The notes below the pieces were generated by a model. The model saw only the letters and a program-made list of their open reading frames with translations. It did not search any database and was not told the DNA's origin. From positions 1 to 6,166 of the forward strand of contig JACCZA010000102.1 in assembly GCA_013696185.1 (NCBI GenBank): a DNA stretch of 6,166 nt. Direction: 5' to 3'. Made by a program: the position numbers and the translations under genes. This stretch comes from Actinomycetota bacterium. GTDB taxonomy: Bacteria > Actinomycetota > Thermoleophilia > Gaiellales > Gaiellaceae. Position 1 is the stretch's first letter. Each line of letters starts with the position of its first letter. This document shows, one piece after another, positions 1-5,467 of this stretch.

Positions 1-180
1 GTCCACGCCTCCGGGCCAGCCGAGGTAGTCGGCGGAGCTGACGTCCGAGAGAAAGCGAAAGCCGTGCTCGTCGCGGAGGTTCGTGCACGCCTCGACGAGG
101 CGCGCCGTCTCGACGCGGAGGGTCGTCTCGCCGTGCGCGGCGACCGTCTCGACGAGCCCTGGGACGCCGTCCCAGCTCAA
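1..180 (-). CDS. nuoC: NADH-quinone oxidoreductase subunit C (NuoC), N-terminal 60 codons, cut by the window edge
   Basis: Peripheral-arm subunit of respiratory complex I (30 kDa-type subunit), which helps join the Fe-S hydrogenase-like module (NuoB/D/I) to the membrane arm. Only the first 60 codons are visible, and the frame is open to base 1. The stretch at about residues 39-51, reading EHGFRFLSDVSSADY, matches the conserved early NuoC block (GF-FLSD--G-DY in the family). The start I chose is a TTG (180-178) whose last two bases overlap the nuoB TGA stop (179-177), a TTGA junction typical of translational coupling. No ATG or GTG lies in frame before the conserved block. A GGGG run about ten bases upstream is a weak ribosome site. 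The position immediately after nuoB is the standard nuoABC order. Identity is supported by both context and motif; the exact start is slightly less certain. Confidence 0.9.
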   Translation of the reverse strand, partial: MSWDGVPGLVETVAAHGETTLRVETARLVEACTNLRDEHGFRFLSDVSSADYLGWPGGVD

Positions 181-773
181 CTGGCGACCCCGCGGATGTC
201 GTATGCCGGCGGCACGCCGGCCTTGATCTTCTCCTGCAAGCGCACGATGCCCTCGACGAGTGCCTCCGGCCGCGGCGGGCAGCCGGGGACGTGGACGTCG
301 ACGGCCACGATCTTGTCCACGCCCTGCAGCACGGTGTAGTTGTTGAACATACCGCCGGAGCTCGCGCAGGCCCCCATCGCGATCACCCACTTCGGCTCGA
401 GCATCTGGTCGTAGATCTGGCGCAGCGGCGCCGACATCTTGTGCGCCACCCGACCCGAGACGATCAGGAGGTCGGCCTGACGCGGCGAGGAGCGGAAGAC
501 CTCGGCACCGAAGCGGGCGATGTCGTAGCGCGAGGAGACGATCGACATCATCTCGATCGCGCAGCACGCGAGCCCGAAGGTGTCCGGCCACATCGAGTTG
601 CCCTGCGACCAGGCGACAGCCTTCTCGAGCGTCGTCAGCATCAGCCGGTCCTGGAGCTCCTCGGTGCCGAGCTCGCGCTCGAAGACGCCGGGCCCCTTGG
701 CGCTCGGTCCTGACGTCGGCCAGAGAAGCCGCTCGCTGTTCAGGCCGTAGTCGGCGAGGCGACGCCGGCTCAT
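177..773 (-). CDS. nuoB: NADH-quinone oxidoreductase subunit B (NuoB), 198 aa
   Basis: Complex I subunit that carries the terminal [4Fe-4S] cluster N2, the electron donor to quinone, at the junction of the hydrophilic and membrane arms. The four cluster ligands are visible: the adjacent pair C70-C71 in GLACCAIEMM, C136 in MGACASSGG, and C165 in HVPGCPPRPE. Other hallmarks are RYDIARFG (82-89), the SGRV stretch (106-109) and FNNYTVLQGVDKIVAVDVHVPG (143-164, given here in part of the known family block). The 198-residue length is normal for actinobacterial NuoB. The reading frame stays open far upstream, but the ATG at 773 overlaps the nuoA stop as ATGA and leaves a normal short N-terminus, so I take it as the start. 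It overlaps nuoC downstream by four bases. All catalytic features are intact. Confidence 0.97.
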   Translation of the reverse strand: MSRRRLADYGLNSERLLWPTSGPSAKGPGVFERELGTEELQDRLMLTTLEKAVAWSQGNSMWPDTFGLACCAIEMMSIVSSRYDIARFGAEVFRSSPRQADLLIVSGRVAHKMSAPLRQIYDQMLEPKWVIAMGACASSGGMFNNYTVLQGVDKIVAVDVHVPGCPPRPEALVEGIVRLQEKIKAGVPPAYDIRGVAS

Positions 774-1132
774 TGCCACTCGAGCGCCCCCTTGCGCCAG
801 ACGTAGACGTAGGCGACGACGAGGATCGCGACGAAGAAGAGCAGCTCGAGGAAGGCGAACCACGCCAGGTCGTTCAGGATCACCGCCAGCGGATACAGGA
901 AGACGATCTCGATGTCGAAGACGATGAAGAGCATCGCGGTCAGGTAGAAGCTGATCGTGAAGCGCTGCTGCCTCGGCGGACCCGTCGAGACGCCCGACTC
1001 GAACGGCAGCATTCGCGCCCGCGAGCGCCGCTGCGGCTTGGTCGCGAAGAGGAACGACATGCCGATCATGGACGCGGGGATGGCGAGCGCCAGGCTTCCG
1101 TAGATCAGGAAGGGCAGCCACTTGTCGAGCAT
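770..1132 (-). CDS. nuoA: NADH-quinone oxidoreductase subunit A (NuoA), 120 aa
   Basis: Small membrane subunit of complex I (ND3 homologue), with three transmembrane helices and a loop that lies near the quinone site. Hydrophobic segments fall at about residues 7-30, 59-85 and 92-112. The conserved loop motif is MLPFESG (41-47); here the position that is Cys in mitochondrial ND3 is Ser, as in E. coli. The acidic membrane motif FDIEIVFLYP (72-81) carries D73 and E75, the counterparts of residues important for activity in E. coli NuoA. The length is typical. The ATG at 1132 is the first gene of the operon as seen here; the stop overlaps the nuoB start (ATGA). A GAGGAG run 12 bases upstream (1145-1150) is a somewhat distant Shine-Dalgarno. 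Confidence 0.96.
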   Translation of the reverse strand: MLDKWLPFLIYGSLALAIPASMIGMSFLFATKPQRRSRARMLPFESGVSTGPPRQQRFTISFYLTAMLFIVFDIEIVFLYPLAVILNDLAWFAFLELLFFVAILVVAYVYVWRKGALEWQ

Positions 1133-1144
1133 CGCGCGGACGGC

Positions 1145-1150
1145 TCCTCT
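1145..1150 (-). promoter_or_regulatory. Shine-Dalgarno of nuoA (GAGGAG)
   Basis: On the minus strand the bases read GAGGAG, within GGAGAGGAG, 12 bases before the nuoA ATG. The spacing is longer than the usual 5-10 but the purine run is the only one near the start. This contrasts with the divergent gene at 1333, which has no ribosome site at all. Confidence 0.5.
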
Positions 1151-1191
1151 CCGACGTCCTGGGCCCCGCAGTGGGAGGCCCTCGGCGGGTG

Positions 1192-1200
1192 ACGGTAGCA
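1192..1200 (-). promoter_or_regulatory. Possible extended -10 element of the nuo operon (TGCTACCGT)
   Basis: Minus-strand TGCTACCGT fits an extended -10 (TGn-TAnnnT), with TACCGT at 1197-1192. A transcript starting about seven bases downstream would leave a leader of roughly 50 nt that contains the nuoA Shine-Dalgarno. No good -35 is seen at 16-18 bp; TTGCTC lies 20 bp upstream of the hexamer. The same core, TGCTACCAT, occurs in the opposite direction before the 1333 gene, which raises the odds that both are real. Motif-based inference only. Confidence 0.35.
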
Positions 1201-1203
1201 GGA

Positions 1204-1262
1204 ACGGTTACCGTAACGAGCAAGAGGCGATCGCCAGTAACCAAGCGTGCTATCGCTGTTAC
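1204..1262. promoter_or_regulatory. Cluster of GTTAC/GTAAC inverted repeats and a GGCGATCGCC palindrome, possible operator
   Basis: Between the two divergent genes lie four copies of one pentamer: GTTAC 1207-1211, GTAAC 1213-1217, GTAAC 1237-1241 and GTTAC 1258-1262. The first two form a tight inverted repeat with one central base (GTTAC-C-GTAAC), overlapped by ACGGT-T-ACCGT at 1204-1214. The last two form a looser inverted pair 16 bases apart. A perfect ten-base palindrome GGCGATCGCC sits between them at 1226-1235. The cluster lies just upstream of the possible nuo -10, where a repressor or activator could act on either gene. No known regulator consensus is recognised. Confidence 0.35.
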
Positions 1263-1316
1263 AAACTCGGCTTCCTGACGCCTCTCGACGGCCGCCCCGG
1301 CGAGGGAGCTCCGCGT

Positions 1317-1325
1317 TGCTACCAT
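1317..1325 (+). promoter_or_regulatory. Possible -10 element for a leaderless transcript of the ErpA/IscA gene (TGCTACCAT)
   Basis: TGCTACCAT contains the hexamer TACCAT (1320-1325), which ends exactly seven bases before the ATG at 1333, so transcription would begin at or next to the A of the start codon. The 20 bases before the ATG contain no Shine-Dalgarno; the nearest purine run (GAGGGA, 1302-1307) is about 25 bases away. No clear -35 is present. Leaderless genes with TAnnnT at this spacing are common in actinobacteria (known); this instance is inferred from sequence. Confidence 0.5.
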
Positions 1326-1332
1326 CCACCCC

Positions 1333-1755
1333 ATGGCGACCATCGAGCATCCCAACGAGACGGCGCTGGTCAACCTGACAGCGAGTGCGGCGGTCAAGAT
1401 CAAGCAGCTCATGGCCGAGGAGCCCGCCGGCGAGGCCGAGGTGCTGCGGCTTGCGATCCAGGGCGGCGGCTGCTCGGGCTTCCAGTACGGGCTCGGCTTC
1501 GATCGCGGCTCGCAGGAAGGCGACCTCGAGTTGCTGCAGCACGGCGTCAGCATCGTGGTCGATCCGTTCAGCGCGCCCTACCTGCGCGGCGCCCAAGTCG
1601 ACTTCGTCGACGGCATCCGCGAGTCGGGCTTCAAGATCGACAACCCGAACGCCTCGTCGTCGTGCGGCTGCGGCCACTCGTTCCAGGTCGAGGACGAGGG
1701 CACGGGCGAGCCTGCCGACAGCGCCGGCGGCTGCGGCTCCGGCTGCTCGCACTGA
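1333..1755 (+). CDS. erpA: HesB/IscA-family iron-sulfur cluster insertion protein (ErpA-like), 140 aa, with Cys-rich tail
   Basis: A-type carrier that binds an Fe-S cluster or iron and passes it to client enzymes in the cytoplasm. The three family cysteines are present: C47 in GGGCSGFQYGLGFD (44-57), and C111 and C113 in SSCGCGHSF (109-117). The core from about residue 13 to 118 (LTASAAVKIKQLM to the CGCG block) is the whole HesB domain. Unusually, about 22 residues follow: an acidic, Gly-rich linker and a tail ending GGCGSGCSH, adding C134, C138 and H140. Family members usually stop soon after the CGCG motif. The ATG at 1333 gives a normal N-terminus and lies seven bases after TACCAT with no ribosome site. 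It is divergent to complex I genes, themselves Fe-S clients, and 42 bp ahead of a flavin reductase. ErpA rather than IscA is a best fit only. Confidence 0.9.
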   Translation: MATIEHPNETALVNLTASAAVKIKQLMAEEPAGEAEVLRLAIQGGGCSGFQYGLGFDRGSQEGDLELLQHGVSIVVDPFSAPYLRGAQVDFVDGIRESGFKIDNPNASSSCGCGHSFQVEDEGTGEPADSAGGCGSGCSH

Positions 1756-1774
1756 GCGCGACCTCCTAGCGCTC
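1754..1774 (+). other. Short stem-loop between the ErpA-like and reductase genes
   Basis: GAGCGC (1754-1759) can pair with GCGCTC (1769-1774) around a nine-base loop, starting within the stop codon of the ErpA-like gene. There is no T-tract after it, only a C-rich run, so it is not a convincing intrinsic terminator. It might weaken read-through and fits the idea that the next gene has its own promoter. Confidence 0.25.
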
Positions 1775-1784
1775 GCCCCCGGCG

Positions 1785-1790
1785 TACCAT
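1785..1790 (+). promoter_or_regulatory. Possible -10 element for a leaderless transcript of the reductase gene (TACCAT)
   Basis: TACCAT ends exactly seven bases before the GTG start at 1798, the same hexamer and spacing as at the 1333 gene. No Shine-Dalgarno lies between the upstream stop and the GTG. The -35 region is not recognisable. If real, the reductase can be transcribed independently of the gene before it. Confidence 0.45.
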
Positions 1791-1797
1791 CGCGCCC

Positions 1798-2808
1798 GTG
1801 AAGAGCGACGGCGTCGTCGACATCACCGTGCTCGGCGCAGGGCCGGTCGGTCTCTCGACCGCCTACTACGCAGGCCATCGCGACGCCACGGTGCGCATCG
1901 TCGAGAGCCTCGAGCAGATCGGCGGTCAGGTCTCGGCCGTGTACCCCGAGAAGCACGTCTACGACGTCGCAGGGCATCCGAAGATCCTCGGGCAGAAGCT
2001 GACCGACCTCTGTGCCGAGCAGGGCCTCCAGTACGGGGCGGACGTCAGGCTCGGCGAGGAGGCGAAGGAGCTGAGCAGGATCGAGCGAGACGGAGAGGAG
2101 CTCTACTCCCTCGAGACCGACCGCGGCAACCGCTACCTCTCGCGGGCGATCGTGATCACGGCAGGTCACGGCGCCTTCGAGCCGCGCAAGCTCGGAGTCG
2201 AGGGGATCGACGGCTGGGAGGGGCGGGGCCTCCACTACTTCGTGCGCGAGAAGGCGACCTTCGCCGGCAGGCGCTGCGTGATCGTCGGCGGCGGCGACTC
2301 GGCGCTCGACTGGACACTCGGCCTGCAGGACACGGCGAGGCTCCCGATCACCCTCGTGCACCGGCGCGACCGCTTCCGCGCGCTCGAGACCTCGGTCAAC
2401 GAGGCGCGCCGGCTCGCAGCCGACGGAGGGGTGCGCATCTGCACGCCGCACGAGGTCCGGGGCATCGCCGGCGACGGCTCGATGGAGTCGGTCACGCTCG
2501 AGAACACGGCGACCGGCGAGGTCGAGGAGGTGCCGTGCGACGCGCTGATCACCCTGCTCGGCTTCGTCTCGCACCTGGGGGCGATCGCCCAGTGGAACAT
2601 CGAGCTCGAGGGCAAGCGGCAGATCCGCGTCGATCCGATGACGATGGAGACGAATGCACCGCTGATCTTCGCCGCCGGGGACGTCGCCGGCTACCCGGGG
2701 AAGATCACGCTGATCACGATCGGCATGGGCGAGGCGGCGATCGCCGCGAACAACGCGGTCGCGCAGATCCGCGGCGAGAAGGCCCAGCCCAAGTACTCAA
2801 CCGACTGA
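1798..2808 (+). CDS. Ferredoxin/flavodoxin-NADP+ reductase, thioredoxin-reductase-like (YumC type), 336 aa
   Basis: FAD enzyme that moves electrons between NADPH and ferredoxin or flavodoxin in the cytoplasm. The N-terminal FAD-binding motif is VLGAGPVGLSTAYYA (11-25) followed by an acidic E36. GGQVSAVYPEKHVYD (42-56) is typical of this class. The NADP domain has VGGGDSALDW (163-172) and the basic HRRDRFR (188-194), which favours NADPH over NADH. The second FAD contact is FAAGDVAGYPGKITLI (291-306). The redox pair CxxC that thioredoxin reductase carries before the second GGGDSA motif is absent: the stretch reads HYFVREKATFAGRR. That identifies it as the FNR type rather than a thioredoxin reductase. 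The GTG start gives a normal N-terminus; an in-frame ATG is not available nearby upstream. It follows the ErpA-like gene by 42 bp and could reduce a ferredoxin used in Fe-S or haem-enzyme chemistry (inference). Confidence 0.92.
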   Translation: MKSDGVVDITVLGAGPVGLSTAYYAGHRDATVRIVESLEQIGGQVSAVYPEKHVYDVAGHPKILGQKLTDLCAEQGLQYGADVRLGEEAKELSRIERDGEELYSLETDRGNRYLSRAIVITAGHGAFEPRKLGVEGIDGWEGRGLHYFVREKATFAGRRCVIVGGGDSALDWTLGLQDTARLPITLVHRRDRFRALETSVNEARRLAADGGVRICTPHEVRGIAGDGSMESVTLENTATGEVEEVPCDALITLLGFVSHLGAIAQWNIELEGKRQIRVDPMTMETNAPLIFAAGDVAGYPGKITLITIGMGEAAIAANNAVAQIRGEKAQPKYSTD

Positions 2809-2820
2809 CGCCCGCGGAGC
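2809..2820. other. Twelve-base gap between convergent stops; no terminator visible
   Basis: The reductase stop (2806-2808) and the transporter stop (2821-2823, minus) face each other across 12 bases. No stem-loop with a T-tract was found on either strand here. The GC palindrome GCCGGCCGGC (2833-2842) lies inside the transporter's last codons and has no U-run. Transcripts from the two sides may overlap unless Rho ends them. Confidence 0.4.
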
Positions 2821-4147
2821 TCAGCCCGGGGTGCCGGCCGGCGAGCTGCCGTGGTCGCGCGCGTCGTAGCGGACGAAGGCAGGCAGCGCGAGCGCTGCGA
2901 GCCCGACGCCGGCGACGCAGAGCACGCCGCCCGAGACGATCGACGTGCGCAGGCCGAAGAGCGACGCGGCCACCCCCGCCTCGAGGTTGCCGAGGAGCGG
3001 CCCCGTCGAGTAGCTCACCTGCTCGATGCCGGCGAGCCGTCCACGCAGGTGATCCGGAATCGTCTGATTCCAGATCGTGGAGCGGAAGATGCCGCTGACC
3101 ATGTCGGCAGCGCCCGCGACGGCGAGCGCGGCGAGCGCGAGCGCGAGGTTCGGGGCGAGCCCGACGAGCGCGATCGCTCCTCCCCATGCTCCCGCCGCGA
3201 GGATGACGGCGAGGCCGTGACGGTGAACGCGCCCGGTCCAGCCGCTCGTGAGCGTCGCGGCGAGGGCCCCGACCGCGCCTGCCGCGTACAGCAGCCCGAG
3301 GGCGCCCGCCCCGCCGAACTCCTCGGCGAACGCCGGAAAGAGCGCGATCGGCATCCCGAAGAACATCGCGATCATGTCGATGCCGTAGGTGCCCACGAGC
3401 TCCGGCCGGCGGCGCGCGTAGCGAAGCCCCTCCACGATCCGCCGTAGCGAGGGCGGCTCGGCTTCCGGCGGCGGGGGGACGGCGCGCATCGCCGACAGCG
3501 CGACGAGCGAGGCCGCGAAGGTGACCAGGTCGAGGCCGTACGTCGCCGGGAGCCCGACGGTCGCGATCAGCAGGCCGCCGAGGGCGGGCCCGCCGATCAT
3601 CCCGACGTTGCCGCGCAGCGAGTCGAGAGCGCTCGCGGCGGTGATCTCGTCCCGATCGACGAGGCGCGGGATCATCGCGTCGAGCGAGGGCCGCTGGAGC
3701 CCGTCGAGGCCCGCCATCAGCATCGCCACGAGGAACAGCACCCACACCTGGGGACTCGGCAGGAGCGAGTTCGCGAGCAGCGCACCGGCTCAGGCAGCGA
3801 GGGAGAGCTCGGAGAGCTGACACCATGCGGCGGCGATCGCGGTAGTCGGCGAGCGCACCGCCGAGGAGCGCGGCGCCGAGGAGCGACACGAGCTCCGCGA
3901 GGCTGAGCAGGCCGACCGCAAGCGACGAGCCGGTCAGCCTGTAGGTCTGGTACGGCAGCGCGACGTAGGTGACCATCGAGCCGAGGAACGAGAGACCCTG
4001 CCCGGCCCAGAGCAGGCGGAAGTCGCGGTGCCGGCGCAGTGGCCGTACGTCGAGCGCCGCAGCACGCACGAAGCGCCTGCCGCGACCCCGCTCGGGCGGA
4101 GGCGGCGCCGGCCCGAGGCGCTCGGCCTCGGAGAGACCGTCGCTCAT
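2821..4147 (-). pseudogene. MFS transporter, DHA3/EntS-like exporter family, reading frame disrupted
   Basis: Membrane transporter of the major facilitator superfamily, probably a proton-coupled exporter; substrate unknown. The first part, from ATG 4147, has the family opening RHRDFRLLWAGQGLSFLGS (39-57) and MFS motif A, GGALADYRDRRR (96-107). The second part, in another frame from about 3789 to the stop at 2821, continues with LLPSPQVWVLFLVAML and DGLQRPSLDAMIPRLV. It ends with the conserved TIWNQTIPDHLRGRLAGIEQ block and several hydrophobic helices. The two frames must be joined by an indel between about 3747 and 3810; the downstream frame also has a TGA at 3792-3790. Joined, the product would be about 441 residues, normal for the family. 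It lies 12 bp after the M20 gene, with no clear Shine-Dalgarno. A GTG at 4069 is an alternative start. It may be a true pseudogene or an assembly error. Confidence 0.85.
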
Positions 4148-4159
4148 CGGACCGAGCTG

Positions 4160-5467
4160 CTACTCGCCGAGCAGGCGCCTGGCGGCGAAGCGGAAGAACT
4201 CCACCCCGAGCGCGAGGTCGTCGACGTGGATCCGCTCGTTGGCGGAGTGCACGAGCAGCGAGGCCTGCTCGGGATCCATCGCCCGCAGCGGGAAGAACCC
4301 GTACGCCACCGTGCCGAACGCCTCCCGCAGCCAGTGGCTGTCGGTGAAGCCGGCGACGCAGATCGGCGCGGCCCGCGCCTCGGGCTCGACCGCCTGGACG
4401 AAGTCCGAGACCACGTCCCAGAGCGGCGACTGCATCGGGGAGCGGGTGCCGCCGTGCGCCTCGGTCGTCGTCACCGTGTACTCGCCCTCTCCGAGCACCG
4501 AGCGCACGATCTCGTCGGCTTCCTCGGGCGTCTGTCCGGGCAGGAGGCGCCGGTCGACGATCACGTCGCAGAGTGCCGGGATCACGTTGCGCTTCAGCGA
4601 CGCGCTGATCATCGTCGGCGACAGCGTCATCGAGAGCAGGGGCTCGACGAGCTCCCGCGCGAGCGGGTGCAGCGCCTCGGCCTGGGCGAGCGCCTCCTCC
4701 GGCGTCGCGGGCGGCGTGCCGCCCACGGTCTCGAGGAACGCCTGCGGCTCCGGCTCGAGCCGGCGCGCGGGCACGTAGGCACCGAGACGCGCGACGAGCT
4801 CGGCCGCCTTGAGCAGCGCGTTGTCGGCCATGCCGGGCATCGAGGCATGGCCGCTCCGGCCTCGCACCCGCAGCAAGAAGGGCGCGCTCATCTTCTCCGC
4901 CGTCGAGCACAGGTAGTAGGGCCGGCCGCCGAGGACGACCCGATCGCCCGCCCCCTCGTTGAGCGCGTACTCGGCCCGCACCGCCTCGGGGTGGGCGCGG
5001 ACGAGCCACTGGAGGCCGAGGTCGACGCCGACCTCCTCGTCGGCGGCCGCGACGAAGATCAAGTCGCCGAGCGGGCGGAAGCCCTCCCGCGCCAGGGAGG
5101 CGATCGCGACGGCGCTCGCCGCCACCTGGCCCTTCATGTCGAGCGCTCCGCGCCCCCAGACCTCGCCGTCTCGCACCTCGCCCGACCACGGGCCGAGCTC
5201 CCACTCGGCCGGATCGGCCAGCACCGTGTCCGTGTGGGAGAGGAGGGCGAGCCTCGGGCCGCCGGCCGAGCCCGGGATGCGCGCGACGAGGTTGGCGCGG
5301 CCGGGCTCCTTCGCGTAGAGCTCGCAGCTCACCCCGCTCTCGGCGAGGTAGGCGGCGAGGAGCTCCGCGGCCTGCGTCTCGTTGCCCGGCGGGTTGACGG
5401 TATCGAGGCGGATGAGCGCCTGGAGCAGCTCCGTCGCCTCCTCGCGCAGGGAGGCGAGCGCGCTCAG
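4160..5467 (-). CDS. M20-family zinc amidohydrolase/carboxypeptidase, 435 aa, probable CTG start
   Basis: Cytoplasmic di-zinc hydrolase of the M20 family (ArgE/DapE/aminoacylase/CPS1-like), which cleaves amide bonds of peptides or N-acyl amino acids. Metal and catalytic residues are visible: H78 and D80 in LLSHTDTV, D110 in GALDMKG, the E144-E145 pair in AADEEVG (E144 likely general base), E171 in LNEG, and H407 in VHSANERI. The dimer domain contains GRSGHASMPG (203-212). A longer middle section (about 235-290) recalls the CPS1/PM20D1 branch. No ATG, GTG or TTG lies near the conserved start (RLDTVNPPGNE, 20-30). The best start is CTG 5467-5465, sharing CTGA with the stop of the upstream dioxygenase and preceded by AGGAG at a five-base spacing. 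This suggests translational coupling and a shared pathway. Substrate is not predictable; an N-acyl or N-formyl amino acid derivative is possible. Confidence 0.88.
   Translation of the reverse strand: MSALASLREEATELLQALIRLDTVNPPGNETQAAELLAAYLAESGVSCELYAKEPGRANLVARIPGSAGGPRLALLSHTDTVLADPAEWELGPWSGEVRDGEVWGRGALDMKGQVAASAVAIASLAREGFRPLGDLIFVAAADEEVGVDLGLQWLVRAHPEAVRAEYALNEGAGDRVVLGGRPYYLCSTAEKMSAPFLLRVRGRSGHASMPGMADNALLKAAELVARLGAYVPARRLEPEPQAFLETVGGTPPATPEEALAQAEALHPLARELVEPLLSMTLSPTMISASLKRNVIPALCDVIVDRRLLPGQTPEEADEIVRSVLGEGEYTVTTTEAHGGTRSPMQSPLWDVVSDFVQAVEPEARAAPICVAGFTDSHWLREAFGTVAYGFFPLRAMDPEQASLLVHSANERIHVDDLALGVEFFRFAARRLLGE

Noticed and set aside
1226..1235. GGCGATCGCC as a HIP1-like repeat
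   Set aside because: It contains the cyanobacterial HIP1 octamer, but there is one copy and no other cyanobacterial sign; kept only as part of the local palindrome cluster.
774..1553. Long upstream extension of the nuoB reading frame through nuoA and into the intergenic region
   Set aside because: The extra residues are Arg/Pro-rich, overlap the clearly real nuoA in another frame, and NuoB has a normal start at 773.
2833..2842. GCCGGCCGGC palindrome as a terminator between convergent genes
   Set aside because: It lies within coding sequence, has no loop or T-tract, and such palindromes are expected at this GC content.
3790..3792. Programmed frameshift or stop read-through in the transporter
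   Set aside because: No slippery heptamer or downstream structure was evident, and MFS exporters are not known to use recoding; decay or sequence error is simpler.
3717..5204. Long minus-strand open frame overlapping the M20 gene and the broken transporter
   Set aside because: Composition is almost entirely Arg, Ala, Gly and Pro; it is an off-frame shadow of the real genes and not evidence for a fusion.
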